DNA from: Halalkalibacter sp. APA_J-10(15)
Lineage (GTDB): Bacteria > Bacillota > Bacilli > Bacillales > Bacillaceae_D
NCBI RefSeq assembly: GCF_023017105.1
Contig: NZ_JALKEV010000009.1
Coordinates: 62,001 to 126,000, forward strand
DNA length: 64,000 nt
Reading direction: 5' to 3'
Shown: one piece after another, positions 18,419 through 27,397 of the stretch
Layout: each line of letters starts with the position of its first letter
Numbering within the stretch: position 1 is the stretch's first letter
Notes under the pieces: model-generated
Told to the model about the DNA's origin: nothing
The model's database searches: none
What the model saw: only the letters and a program-made list of their open reading frames with translations
Made by a program: the position numbers and the translations under genes

Positions 18419-19554
18419 ATGAACATTCTCCCTTCTAGCCACTTTAATAGTTGGCTCTTTTCATTTATACACTTTCTATTTATAACAGCTAACTCTGCTT
18501 GTCGTAAAGCGTCATTGATCCATCTTCCTGGACTTCTACCATTTTCCATCAAATCATGCCCGTTTATTGCTAGTTCACTTCGTCTATGGATCGGTAATGA
18601 TTCCCATGTCTTTTCTAAACCCTCCCCACTCATAGTAGGCAATTGCATTTTTTTTCTTAATGTTTCAACATCAAGAACTACGGAAAGCGTTGCATCAAAA
18701 AGTGAGGTAGGATTCCACCTTTCTGTTTTTCTTTTTTCATACCACTCTAACCGTACCTTTACTTGCCGTCTCACTTCAGATGAAACGGCTAGTTTTCGTA
18801 AATACGAAGAAGAAGGTGGGTGATGCACTAATGAAAATGTCGACCATGTTAAGATGTCAGATTCCTTTTGACTTAGTGGTAGTGACATTAGGTGTTCAAG
18901 TTGATCTTTTGTTAAATGAAAGCCCGTCATATACCGATATAATTTGGATGATTGAATCAACTGTAATGCAACGAGCACATGTGGCCCTTGCAGCGTTTTT
19001 AACCATTCTTTCGCAAAACGTTCTGTAGCAACAAAACGAAGCATCGGAGCATGTGCATACACAGCCTGCTCCAATGCTTGATCAATTTGATAGCCTAGTT
19101 GACTCATAAAACGAGCTATTCTTAATAACCTAAGCGGGTCTTCCTCGATTCGTATTTCTGGATAGTATGAACGTAGCAGTTGATTCTTTAAATCAACCTG
19201 ACCTTTGCATGGATCAATAATCTTTCCAGTAGCATCCATGGCCATACTATTGATTGTTAAGTCTCTTTTACTTAAATCTTCTTCAATTGAACAACCACGC
19301 ATTGTCGTCATTTCATAATTTAGAGAGTCTACTCGAACAATAACCGTTTGATGAGCCGTATTCATCTGAAATGATTGTGGGTATAATTGTTGTATTTGTT
19401 CAGGTGTTGCACTAGTAACAATGTCGATATCAGAACAATTTTTCTTTAATAAATAATCACGGACAGCTCCACCGACAATATATGCTTCGAAGCCATTATG
19501 ACTTAAGCGTTGTAATAGCTGTTTCGCCTTTCTAAAGAATGGATTGTCCATCAT
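18415..19554 (-). CDS. cca: tRNA CCA-adding nucleotidyltransferase
   Basis: Adds the 3' CCA to tRNAs. The 379-residue class II enzyme shows motif A GGAVRDYLL (28-36) and catalytic Asp42/Asp44 in SDIDIVTS, motif B/C RDLTINSMAMD, and the DPLRLLRIARF head/neck segment. The C-terminal body is helical. The ribosome binding site is weak. It sits 16 bases downstream of bshA and overlaps birA by four bases, within the mazG-dapB-mgsA-bshB1-bshA-cca-birA order known from B. subtilis. Confidence 0.94.
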   Translation of the reverse strand: MMDNPFFRKAKQLLQRLSHNGFEAYIVGGAVRDYLLKKNCSDIDIVTSATPEQIQQLYPQSFQMNTAHQTVIVRVDSLNYEMTTMRGCSIEEDLSKRDLTINSMAMDATGKIIDPCKGQVDLKNQLLRSYYPEIRIEEDPLRLLRIARFMSQLGYQIDQALEQAVYAHAPMLRFVATERFAKEWLKTLQGPHVLVALQLIQSSKLYRYMTGFHLTKDQLEHLMSLPLSQKESDILTWSTFSLVHHPPSSSYLRKLAVSSEVRRQVKVRLEWYEKRKTERWNPTSLFDATLSVVLDVETLRKKMQLPTMSGEGLEKTWESLPIHRRSELAINGHDLMENGRSPGRWINDALRQAELAVINRKCINEKSQLLKWLEGRMFI

Positions 19555-19570
19555 AACCTAATCACTCATT

Positions 19571-20698
19571 TCAATTTTTTAACATTTCATTGTATAATTG
19601 CTCATAATGACTAACGACTCTTTCAGAATGAAAAACTTGATGAACTCGTTTCACACTATTGCTTGAAAAGCGGTTATATTGATTATCATTTGTCAATAAC
19701 GAAACGGCTTTCTCTACAACACAATCTATTTCACCAACTGGACAAACATAACCAGTTTCGCCATCAACAATGACTTCTGGTATGCCTCCAGCGTCACTTC
19801 CAATAACGGGAACTCCACAGGCCATAGCTTCCAATGCTACTAAGCCAAAACTTTCTTTTTCACTCAATAATAACATTAAATCACTCATTGATAGTAATTC
19901 AGCAATATGCTTTTGATTACCAAGAAATTGAACTCGATCTTCAATCCCTAATTGTTTTACAAGCTGCCTCACAACTGGTAAATCAGGACCGTTTCCAATT
20001 AAAAGAAGGGTTGATTTTACTTTAGCTTGAATTCCAGCAAAGCTTTTAACAACATCACATACACGTTTGACAGGTCTGAAGTTAGAAATATGAATAAGAA
20101 CTTTTTCATCGTGACTTAACTCGTAATGTTTTCTTAAATGCTCAACCTCTTTTTTCGTATAAACTCGCTCATCGATAAAATTATAAACGGTTTCAATTTC
20201 CTTATTTGTTCGAACTAAGTCTTTCGTTTGTTCAACTAAATTGTTCGACACAGCTGTTACGCAATCAGACTTATCTATCGCAAATCTAATAATTTCTCTT
20301 AAAGATGGGTCATAGCCTAATACGGTAATATCTGTACCGTGTAAGGTCGTCATAATTTTTAACTTATTATCGATCATTTGCTTAGCTAGTATCGCGCAAA
20401 TAGCATGAGGTACGGCATAATGTACATGGATGAGGTCTAATTGATTTCGTTTTGCAACTTCGGCCATTTTACTTGCTAATGTTAAATCATAAGGTGGATA
20501 TTGAAACACAGAATATTGATTTACATCAACTTCATGGTAATAAATATTAGGGTACACACGATCAAGGCGAAAGGGGACACTTGATGTGATAAAATGAACC
20601 TCATGACCTCTTTCAGCTAATAGTTTACCTAGCTCAGTAGCTAATACGCCAGAACCTCCTACAGTTGGATAGCAACTGATTCCGATACGTAATTTCAT
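19571..20698 (-). CDS. bshA: N-acetyl-alpha-D-glucosaminyl L-malate synthase
   Basis: GT4-family glycosyltransferase that joins UDP-GlcNAc to L-malate, the first step of bacillithiol synthesis. The 375-residue GT-B protein has the N-terminal loop YPTVGGSGVLATELG, HVHYAVPHA, and the C-terminal nucleotide-sugar site with E-x7-E in EKESFGLVALEAMACGVPVIG. It overlaps the bshB1 stop (TAATG), so the two bacillithiol genes are coupled. This matches B. subtilis ypjH. Confidence 0.95.
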   Translation of the reverse strand: MKLRIGISCYPTVGGSGVLATELGKLLAERGHEVHFITSSVPFRLDRVYPNIYYHEVDVNQYSVFQYPPYDLTLASKMAEVAKRNQLDLIHVHYAVPHAICAILAKQMIDNKLKIMTTLHGTDITVLGYDPSLREIIRFAIDKSDCVTAVSNNLVEQTKDLVRTNKEIETVYNFIDERVYTKKEVEHLRKHYELSHDEKVLIHISNFRPVKRVCDVVKSFAGIQAKVKSTLLLIGNGPDLPVVRQLVKQLGIEDRVQFLGNQKHIAELLSMSDLMLLLSEKESFGLVALEAMACGVPVIGSDAGGIPEVIVDGETGYVCPVGEIDCVVEKAVSLLTNDNQYNRFSSNSVKRVHQVFHSERVVSHYEQLYNEMLKN

Positions 20699-21414
20699 TA
20701 ATTCGCTCCCCTTTCAACGAGCAATTGATCTATGATAAGGGGCTTAGGTGTCATAAAGCCTTCTGCTGCATGAACACCGACTTCCTTTCCAAATAATTGA
20801 TCTCTTGCTTCAACCGCAGTAATATAATCATTTGTAAGCGGTGTTTGAATTGAATTATTTTTAGTTGTAAATTGACTTTCATATGAAAGAAGTGCCTGCC
20901 TTTTTAACTTCTTTTCATTTGTAATATCAATGACAAAGTTTGGACGTTCATAGCCATTTATAAAATAATAAAATAGATCATCAGGTCGATAAGCCTCTCT
21001 GTTTTCATAGCAATGGTATTGTCGAATACCCGCATTAAAATAAGCTTCATTAATAATTCGACTACACTCACCGTGATCTGGATGGCGATCGATTTCAAAT
21101 GGAGCAAATATCACTTTCGGTTGAAATTGACGTATGAGTGAAACAACTTTACCTAAATCCTCCTCGTTTATATATTTCAATCCACGATCGCGAAAAGAAA
21201 GCTGTATTCGCTTACATACCCCTAATTGTCTACTTGCTCTTTCTGCTTCATCTTGTCTTATTTGAACGGTTCCATTTGAAGATAGCTCCGCATATGTTAA
21301 GTTACAAATTCCAACTTTATATCCAGCCTTCGCATATTTAGCTAACGTCCCTCCCATCCCAATTTCAATATCATCAGGATGGGCTCCGAACGCTAATAAA
21401 TCTAATTGAGTCAT
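20698..21414 (-). CDS. bshB1: GlcNAc-malate / GlcNAc deacetylase BshB1
   Basis: Zinc-dependent LmbE-family deacetylase acting second in bacillithiol synthesis. The 238-residue protein has the AHPDD motif (residues 11-15, zinc ligands His and Asp) near the N-terminus and the HPDH motif in DRHPDHGE. The ATG at 21414 starts right at the MTQLDLLAFGAHPDD core, giving a family-typical length; the longer frame from 21459 runs into mgsA. It is coupled to bshA. Confidence 0.94.
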   Translation of the reverse strand: MTQLDLLAFGAHPDDIEIGMGGTLAKYAKAGYKVGICNLTYAELSSNGTVQIRQDEAERASRQLGVCKRIQLSFRDRGLKYINEEDLGKVVSLIRQFQPKVIFAPFEIDRHPDHGECSRIINEAYFNAGIRQYHCYENREAYRPDDLFYYFINGYERPNFVIDITNEKKLKRQALLSYESQFTTKNNSIQTPLTNDYITAVEARDQLFGKEVGVHAAEGFMTPKPLIIDQLLVERGAN

Positions 21415-21424
21415 AATCGTTTGC

Positions 21425-21814
21425 CTATTCCTCTCTCCAAAGGAGATCGCCCCGTTCAAGGCCTTTAATTAGTACTTCAGCTGTCCCCAGATTTGTGGCA
21501 AGCGGGACATTTTGCAAATCACAGAGCCTTACTAAAGCAGTCACGTCAGGCTCATGTGGTTGAGCTGTTAGTGGATCACGGAAGAATAAAATAAGATCAA
21601 ATTTATTTTCAGCCACTAGCGCGCCAATTTGCTGGTCTCCACCTAGTGGGCCTGATTTAAAACGAGTAACAGGCAATCCAGTGGCTTCCATGATTCTTGT
21701 TCCTGTTGTACCAGTAGCAAAAAGATCATGTTCTGAAAGAATTAATTTATAAGCAACTGCAAATTGAACCATATCATCTTTCTTCTTGTCGTGAGCAATC
21801 AAAGCAATTCTCAT
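21425..21814 (-). CDS. mgsA: methylglyoxal synthase
   Basis: Converts dihydroxyacetone phosphate to methylglyoxal, an overflow bypass of lower glycolysis. Bacillithiol is used in methylglyoxal detoxification, so its place beside bshA/bshB1 fits. The 129-residue sequence shows [12 protein letters not shown] at the N-terminus, the phosphate-binding TGTTG and [11 protein letters not shown] loops, and FFRDPL with the catalytic Asp pair. The ATG at 21814 follows GGGGAG by nine bases; the frame extends to 21838 without a better start. Confidence 0.95.
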   Translation of the reverse strand: MRIALIAHDKKKDDMVQFAVAYKLILSEHDLFATGTTGTRIMEATGLPVTRFKSGPLGGDQQIGALVAENKFDLILFFRDPLTAQPHEPDVTALVRLCDLQNVPLATNLGTAEVLIKGLERGDLLWREE

Positions 21815-21830
21815 CCGGTTTCTCTCCCCT

Positions 21831-22634
21831 TTATTCAATGATCTGTTCTAAACCATATACAAGCGTATCAATCTTTAGTACAGTTTCAACCGCTAATTTC
21901 ACACCAGGCATGAAAGATGCACGGTTAATAGAATCATGTCGTATCGTTAACGTTTGTCCTTCTCCTCCAAATATCACTTCTTGATGTGCAACTAACCCTG
22001 GCAGACGTACACTATGTATTCTCATCCCTTCAATGTCTCCACCTCTTGCACCAGTTAATTCTTCTGTTTCGTCTTCATGACCTTGCTTCTTTTCATCTCT
22101 CACCTCTGAAATAAGCTGAGCCGTTTTCAACGCTGTACCAGACGGTGCATCTAGCTTACGATCATGATGTCGTTCGATAATCTCGACATCCGCCATATAT
22201 TTAGCTGCTAGCTGTGAGAACTTCATCATTAGTATAGCACCAATTGCAAAGTTTGGAGCTATTATTGCACCTATTCCTTTTGTTTCAGCTAATTGACGAA
22301 GTTCAACGATATCTTCTTCTGTGAATCCAGTTGTACCAACTACAGGACTTACTCCATATTGAAAAGCAATCTCCATATGCTTCTTACCAAATTGTGGTGC
22401 GGTTAAATCGATTAGCACATCGACATCATGCTCTTGAAAACATGTTTCCATATTTATAAAAATTGGGACATGGACAGTGGGAAAGTTGTCTAAATCAGAT
22501 AGTTTTTTCCCTTCATGCTTCGAGTCAACTACTGCAACAAGATTAAATGTTGCCGTATTTTCTACAAGCTTGACGGCCTCTCTTCCCATATTACCTCTTG
22601 GTCCTGCAATAACAATATTAACGGTCTTCTCCAT
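21831..22634 (-). CDS. dapB: 4-hydroxy-tetrahydrodipicolinate reductase
   Basis: NAD(P)H-dependent reductase of the lysine/diaminopimelate pathway, which also feeds dipicolinate for spores. The 267-residue protein has the Rossmann start [24 protein letters not shown], the catalytic segment [18 protein letters not shown] (His-His and Lys), and the C-terminal [12 protein letters not shown] domain. It overlaps ypjD by 17 bases and lies 16 bases before mgsA. Confidence 0.96.
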   Translation of the reverse strand: MEKTVNIVIAGPRGNMGREAVKLVENTATFNLVAVVDSKHEGKKLSDLDNFPTVHVPIFINMETCFQEHDVDVLIDLTAPQFGKKHMEIAFQYGVSPVVGTTGFTEEDIVELRQLAETKGIGAIIAPNFAIGAILMMKFSQLAAKYMADVEIIERHHDRKLDAPSGTALKTAQLISEVRDEKKQGHEDETEELTGARGGDIEGMRIHSVRLPGLVAHQEVIFGGEGQTLTIRHDSINRASFMPGVKLAVETVLKIDTLVYGLEQIIE

Positions 22635-22971
22635 CTAAAGCACCCTCTTCATCAAATCTTGTCCAGCGATTTTGATCTCGTTCTTGAAATTTTTTCATCA
22701 CAAGATCAAACGCTTCATCTAAATCAATATGTAAGGAATTGGCGAAACAAATAAGAACAAACAATAGATCACCCAATTCTTGTTCTAATGATTTTTCATC
22801 TTCTGTTTCTTTTTTTTGCTTTTCACCATAGTAGTGATTAACCTCACGAGCAAGCTCACCTACTTCTTCTGTCATACGTGCGAGCATCGCTAATGGTGAG
22901 AAATAGCCTTCTTTGAACTGTCCAATAAATTGATCAACTTCTTTTTGCATTTGCTTCATTGATTTATCCAT
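22618..22971 (-). CDS. ypjD: MazG-like nucleotide pyrophosphohydrolase
   Basis: A 117-residue all-alpha NTP pyrophosphohydrolase. The Mg-binding motif EEVGE (Glu35, Glu36, Glu39) pairs with ELGD (Glu65, Asp68), as in the MazG/iMazG superfamily. It probably sanitises non-canonical nucleotides. GGAGG is present upstream. It is the first gene of a seven-gene minus-strand run ending at birA, and B. subtilis ypjD stands at the same place. Confidence 0.9.
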   Translation of the reverse strand: MDKSMKQMQKEVDQFIGQFKEGYFSPLAMLARMTEEVGELAREVNHYYGEKQKKETEDEKSLEQELGDLLFVLICFANSLHIDLDEAFDLVMKKFQERDQNRWTRFDEEGALDGEDR

Positions 22972-23160
22972 ACTCTCACATTCCTCCTTTCTACATGTTA
23001 GCGAATTGTTCTTAATTTGACAAATAGAAATTAGAAATTTGATATGACGTTATTGCTTTTCTATATCATACTGTAACAAATCTACATCAATAGTTAGGCT
23101 AGGAAGAACAAAAGAATGAAGGTATAGTACATATATAAAATGAAACATCTATATGATTCT

Positions 23161-23405
23161 TGGTTCAGCTGTTTATCTTTCAGTCTTGTATATTTTAACA
23201 TGGAAAACTAATTAGTAGATGATGGATTTAAAGGTATTGCTTGTATCGTGGGCATAATGAGCTCATTCGTTTGAAAACATTAGTCGAAAAAATTAACTCA
23301 CATGCCTTTGTAACAGTCAACGATGTTCAAGATATAATTGGCGCGGGGGGTACGCTGGATGAACAAAAACGCCCTCTCATACGTCAAACAACTTATTTCC
23401 TGTAA
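23161..23405 (+). pseudogene. ypjC: remnant of a YitT-family (DUF2179) membrane protein gene, ypjC position
   Basis: The last 46 codons are intact in one frame (23268-23405): RLKTLVEKINSHAFVTVNDV, then QDIIG and a terminal TTYFL before TAA. This is the typical C-terminal DUF2179 domain of YitT-type integral membrane proteins. Upstream, residues fitting the same family appear in two other frames (GSAVYLSVLYIL near 23162; VDDGFKGIACIV near 23217), implying at least two frameshifts, and the remaining transmembrane region is gone. In B. subtilis ypjC lies between ypjD and ypjB. The 44-bp repeat follows 24 bases after the stop. Confidence 0.65.
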
Positions 23406-23429
23406 AACAAAAAAAAGGACGATAGTTTG

Positions 23430-23473
23430 AAGGGCACTGAAAAAGTTAAAAACAAAACTTTTTCAGTGCCCTT
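23430..23473. repeat. 44-bp palindromic repeat, copy A (also works as terminator)
   Basis: A perfect 18-bp inverted repeat, AAGGGCACTGAAAAAGTT, with an eight-base loop. A near-identical copy in opposite orientation is at 41830-41873, so this is a dispersed element and not only a local hairpin. T-rich sequence flanks it on both sides, so it probably ends the minus-strand YugP-type gene transcript. Confidence 0.85.
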
Positions 23474-23486
23474 CCGTCTTTTTTAA

Positions 23487-24173
23487 TTAATCGTCACCAT
23501 TCATTCCTAAATACATTAAAACAAACCGTACCAACTCTAGTAAAGCAACGACCGCTGCAGCTACATATGTGAGAGCAGCAGCATTTAACACTTTCTTCGT
23601 TTCACGTTCTTCATCATTACGAATGACACCAGCTGAAACAATTTGTTCCATTGCGCGATTGCTCGCATTAAACTCTACTGGAAGGGTAACAAGCTGGAAT
23701 AAAACCGCCGCAGCCATCGCGATAATTCCAAACAATATTAATCCTTGGGTTTGTAGCAAAATACCACCTAAAATGAAAAAAAACGCAGCATTAGAGCCAA
23801 AGCTTGCAACAGGTACTAATGCATGTCTAAATCGTAAGAAAGCATATTCCTCTTGGTCTTGAATAGCGTGTCCTACTTCATGAGCAGCAACCGCAGCTCC
23901 GGCTACCGAATGCCCGTGAAAATTATTTGTAGACAAACGCACAGCTTTTGAACGCGGATCATAGTGATCCGTTAATGTTCCTTTTACTTCTTCTACACTT
24001 ACATTATACAAACCATTATCATCTAAAATTTTTCGTGCTACTTGCGCTCCTGTTAACCCTGATGATGAGGGCACTTGTGAATATTTCCTGTAAGTACTTT
24101 TCACTCTTGATTGTGCCCAAAGTGGAATAATTAAGAGGAGTGCAAAATAAATGATAAAAGTTGTTAAACCCAT
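23487..24173 (-). CDS. YugP-type zinc metallopeptidase, integral membrane
   Basis: A 228-residue Peptidase_M-type (DUF1385-independent, YugP/neutral zinc metallopeptidase) membrane protein. It has an N-terminal transmembrane segment (about 3-20), a soluble stretch ending in the zinc motif HEVGH (98-102) within AAHEVGHAIQDQ, then two or three more hydrophobic segments. The sequence SSGLTGAQVARKILDDNGL is typical of the family. Substrates are unknown; a role in membrane protein quality control is plausible. It is a single-gene unit between the ypjC remnant and ypjB. Confidence 0.85.
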   Translation of the reverse strand: MGLTTFIIYFALLLIIPLWAQSRVKSTYRKYSQVPSSSGLTGAQVARKILDDNGLYNVSVEEVKGTLTDHYDPRSKAVRLSTNNFHGHSVAGAAVAAHEVGHAIQDQEEYAFLRFRHALVPVASFGSNAAFFFILGGILLQTQGLILFGIIAMAAAVLFQLVTLPVEFNASNRAMEQIVSAGVIRNDEERETKKVLNAAALTYVAAAVVALLELVRFVLMYLGMNGDD

Positions 24174-24313
24174 GTATAGTCACCTCTTATGTTGATTATT
24201 TTCTTATAGTTTAATGAGAACATCAAATAAAGTCAAACATTTGCTCTCGTTTTCGAAAATGGTCATGAATTTGTCACTTTATTGAATATATTATAAATAC
24301 TCCTTCAAGATCA

Positions 24314-25099
24314 TTATTCTTTTAAACGAACTTTACGTTTTTCCGCTCGATACTTTTTCCAACCTACATACGTTAATGAACCAGTAATCATACTTCCAAT
24401 TGTAAAGATAACCCACCAAAATGAAGGGTCCGTATTATCCTCCTTCATTCTTTTATATAATTGCTCCCACTCTTCTTTCATCAACTCCATATGGTCTGCG
24501 AGCTGATCATTATTTGTGCTTTCTATCCTCATTCGATCTAAATAAGCTATTTGAGCATCTATACGTTGCAACTGTTGTGGTTCTGTGTCTATATATAAAG
24601 CTGGGCGTATCATCTCATATTGATTTAATAGTTGATTTAAACGGACTTGGAAAGCTTGTTCATCGTTTTCGACTATTGATGCTTCCATTTCCGTTAATGC
24701 TTGCATAACAACCTCTTCCGTCTGTAGCCATAGGGGGTGAAATTCACTTGTTAAAGCATCTACAGCTAATCGAAAGGATGTCACTGCCCTAATTCGATCT
24801 TCCAATAATAGATCAGTCGCTGTTAATGATTGCTCGGCTTTTTCAAATGCTAAAATTACAGCTCGTAAAGAACTCATTGTAATACCTTCTTCACGAAAAT
24901 CAATTTCCAGAAATGAATTAGAAAAATGGTTCATTAATTGCTTTGATTCAGCGAATTTTTCTTGTTTCGTTAATTGAAGAATTTGATCGGACATATGATT
25001 TAATTGCTTCCAAGTATGTTGTGATGGAGAGTCATCAGCATAAGCCGTTACTGGAATGATTAAAGAAATCGTTATGATAGCGATGAGTATTTGTCGCAT
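24314..25099 (-). CDS. ypjB: sporulation protein YpjB-like
   Basis: A 261-residue protein with a cleavable-looking signal peptide (about 1-21, ending AYADD), a long, largely helical extracytoplasmic domain, and a C-terminal transmembrane helix (about 228-250) followed by a basic tail. This layout and the position next to ypjA and qcrC match B. subtilis YpjB, whose loss affects sporulation. The ATG at 25099 is preceded by AAGGAGG. The biochemical function is unknown. Confidence 0.82.
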   Translation of the reverse strand: MRQILIAIITISLIIPVTAYADDSPSQHTWKQLNHMSDQILQLTKQEKFAESKQLMNHFSNSFLEIDFREEGITMSSLRAVILAFEKAEQSLTATDLLLEDRIRAVTSFRLAVDALTSEFHPLWLQTEEVVMQALTEMEASIVENDEQAFQVRLNQLLNQYEMIRPALYIDTEPQQLQRIDAQIAYLDRMRIESTNNDQLADHMELMKEEWEQLYKRMKEDNTDPSFWWVIFTIGSMITGSLTYVGWKKYRAEKRKVRLKE

Positions 25100-25169
25100 C
25101 CTTGTCCCTCCTTTTTCTACTCTCATCCTATGAATTTGTGGACAAGAGTAGACCAAAAAAAGAAGGTTA

Positions 25170-25769
25170 TTATCGAGTAAGCATAAAACGGTTCTTTCTA
25201 ACAGCTAATAAGTAAACAGCTAGAATGGAGAATAGGCTAAGTCCTAACGTAAAAAAACCTATCTGTCCAATATAAGGATTTAAGCCTCTTGATACCCAAG
25301 GGTGCATCATAAATACATAATCGATGTAATCATTCATCAAAGTCCAAATCGCAACGATTAATAAATGCCACGTTTTAATGCGGAAATATGGGGAGTAAAG
25401 AATTGCTTGTAAGGCCATTCCAGCATGAGAAGCAATCAGCATATAATTTTTCCAATTTAAAGGATCACCAACTAAACCAGCGCCGATGTTCATGGCCACC
25501 GCCCATATCCCGTACTTAATTAATGTAACAGCTGCAAATGCCTCAATAAGTGGTATTTGTTTTTTATAAATGAGTGCCACTAATACAAAGACAAAAAATA
25601 AACTCGCAGTTGGACTGTCTGGTACAAACAATATAAAATGAGTTGGTGTTTGAGCTAATTGATCACCATACCAAATGTAACCATAAATCGTCCCTAAAAC
25701 ATTAATCATTAATAAAAGAAAAAGAATTCTCACGTCCCCAAAAAGGGGAAGTATTCTTTCTTTTAACAT
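25170..25769 (-). CDS. ypjA: YpjA-like integral membrane protein (DUF1405)
   Basis: A 199-residue polytopic membrane protein with about six hydrophobic segments, including FLLLMINVLGTIYGYIWYG at the N-terminus and FFTLGLSLFSILAVYLLAV near the end. It belongs to the DUF1405 family; no catalytic motif is evident. In B. subtilis ypjA lies downstream of qcrC, and here a terminator separates the two. The short gap to ypjB suggests co-expression. Confidence 0.85.
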   Translation of the reverse strand: MLKERILPLFGDVRILFLLLMINVLGTIYGYIWYGDQLAQTPTHFILFVPDSPTASLFFVFVLVALIYKKQIPLIEAFAAVTLIKYGIWAVAMNIGAGLVGDPLNWKNYMLIASHAGMALQAILYSPYFRIKTWHLLIVAIWTLMNDYIDYVFMMHPWVSRGLNPYIGQIGFFTLGLSLFSILAVYLLAVRKNRFMLTR

Positions 25770-25826
25770 ATACTTTCCCTACCTTTATGTATGATTCACA
25801 CAAATAGTCATTGTTATTTATGAAGA

Positions 25827-25866
25827 AAGTGCCCTAAAAGATAAAATCCTACCTTTTAGGGCACTT
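25827..25866 (-). terminator. terminator of qcrABC
   Basis: A 14-bp perfect inverted repeat (AAGTGCCCTAAAAG; arms 25827-25840 and 25853-25866) lies 17 bases past the qcrC stop. On the minus strand it is followed by only a short T-rich run. Confidence 0.75.
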
Positions 25867-25882
25867 GTTACACGAGTAATGT

Positions 25883-26671
25883 CTATTCTTCTGGTTGACC
25901 GTCAGCAACGATATATTCAGCAAGGATTTCTAGTTCTTCGTCTGTCCCTTCGAATGCTCCACCTGGCATTGCTGTACCGTCAATACCATTGATAATGACT
26001 TCAATCGTTTCTTCAACAGTTAATTCGGAGTCAATCAATGAAGGCCCAACACCTGGAACACCAGCTAAATTGTCACCATGACAACCGATACAGCTCGTCT
26101 GGACTGAATAAATTTCATAACCTTGTGCTTCCATATTAATTTCTACCTCTTCTACAATCATACCTTGCTCAGCAGCAGCTTCCCAATCATGTTGAGCAAC
26201 AGATTCCCAAGTTAAATAAGCAACTGCAATAAATGAAAGAATCATCATAGAAGTAGCAATTGGACGTTTAATTGGACGTCTTTCTTTGCCTGTATCTAGC
26301 CAAGGAGCAAGTAGTAACGCTCCAAAAGCTAAACCTGGAATAACGATTACACCGATCACATTATAGTCACCAGATGCAAATTGATATTTTAATAATTGAT
26401 ACAAGAATAAGAAATACCAGTCAGGTAACGGTATGTAGCCTGTATCATTCGGGTCTGCCATTCGCTCTAACGGAGCAGGATGTGCAACCGTTAAACAAAG
26501 GAAGCCCATTAAGAAAACGGCACCTACGAGCCATTCCTTTAAAAGGAAGTTAGGCCAGAACGCTTCTGTCTTCCCTGGATACTCTGAATAATCTTTTGGT
26601 ATGTTAGGTTTACGGTTATTTGCCTTTACGCGTGAATCACCGACAAACTGTAATCCTTTCCCACGTTCCAT
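25883..26671 (-). CDS. qcrC: menaquinol:cytochrome c reductase, cytochrome b/c subunit
   Basis: The Bacillus-type fusion of a cytochrome b6f subunit IV-like region with a cytochrome c domain. In the 262-residue protein three transmembrane segments (about 45-63, 103-122, 138-156) are followed by the haem c motif CIGCH (194-198) and a later GTAMPGG with the probable Met ligand. It is a partner of QcrA and QcrB in electron transfer from menaquinol. AAGGAGGG precedes the ATG. The exposed domain is acidic, as often seen in alkaliphiles. Confidence 0.95.
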   Translation of the reverse strand: MERGKGLQFVGDSRVKANNRKPNIPKDYSEYPGKTEAFWPNFLLKEWLVGAVFLMGFLCLTVAHPAPLERMADPNDTGYIPLPDWYFLFLYQLLKYQFASGDYNVIGVIVIPGLAFGALLLAPWLDTGKERRPIKRPIATSMMILSFIAVAYLTWESVAQHDWEAAAEQGMIVEEVEINMEAQGYEIYSVQTSCIGCHGDNLAGVPGVGPSLIDSELTVEETIEVIINGIDGTAMPGGAFEGTDEELEILAEYIVADGQPEE

Positions 26672-26710
26672 CTTTATTCCCTCCTTTACTAAGTTCGCAT
26701 CACTTTAGTT

Positions 26711-27382
26711 TTACAATGGTCCTGAAATACCTTGTTTTCGAATCATGTAGAAGTGAGCTGCAAGTAGGCCTAACAACGCACCAGGTAAGAAGAATACATG
26801 AATCGCAAAGAATCGCGTTAATGTTGCTGCACCAATAATATCTCCACCTGCCAGCAACGCTCTTGCAAATCCACCAATAACCGGCACACTTTCAGCGATC
26901 TCAAGTACAACCGCTGTTGCAAAATACGCTTTCATATCCCAAGGTAATAAGTAACCTGTTACACCTAAAGCAAGCATAACAAAGAAAATGAGGACACCGA
27001 CAACCCAGTTCAATTCACGCGGCTTCTTATATGAACCTGTAAAGAAGACACGTAACGTGTGTAAAAACATCATAACAATAACTAAGCTTGCGCCCCAGTG
27101 GTGCATCCCACGAACGATCACACCGAAGGCTACTTCATTTTGTAGAAAAGCTACAGATTGATAAGCGTTAATAATATCTGGTGCGTAGTACATCGTTAGA
27201 AACATACCAGATAAGATTTGAATAACTGTAATAAAGAACGTTAGTCCGCCAAAACAGTATACGAACGCAGAGAAGTGGTGAGCAGGGTTAACATGCTCAG
27301 GAACTTCATGGTCAGCAATATCACGCCACATCGGCGTAATATCTAGACGCTCATCAACGTAGTCATAAATTTTTTGAAGCAT
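26711..27382 (-). CDS. qcrB: menaquinol:cytochrome c reductase, cytochrome b6 subunit
   Basis: A four-helix b6-type cytochrome of 223 residues binding two b haems; paired His are visible in RGMHHWGASL and in FFAIHVFFLPG / AAHFYMI. Cys43 (FVYCFGG) corresponds to the Cys that covalently holds the additional haem in Bacillus and b6f complexes. The quinone-site region and GVTGYLLPWD motif are intact. Middle gene of qcrA-qcrB-qcrC. Confidence 0.96.
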   Translation of the reverse strand: MLQKIYDYVDERLDITPMWRDIADHEVPEHVNPAHHFSAFVYCFGGLTFFITVIQILSGMFLTMYYAPDIINAYQSVAFLQNEVAFGVIVRGMHHWGASLVIVMMFLHTLRVFFTGSYKKPRELNWVVGVLIFFVMLALGVTGYLLPWDMKAYFATAVVLEIAESVPVIGGFARALLAGGDIIGAATLTRFFAIHVFFLPGALLGLLAAHFYMIRKQGISGPL

Positions 27383-27397
27383 TGATTACGCCCCTCC

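Noticed and set aside
18419-18823. 134-codon plus-strand ORF opposite cca
   Set aside because: It lies entirely within cca on the other strand, lacks a ribosome binding site, and its composition follows the cca reading frame.
22972-23160. Possible intact small gene upstream of the ypjC remnant
   Set aside because: All frames are short and broken; the region is AT-rich with no ribosome binding site on either strand apart from that of ypjD.
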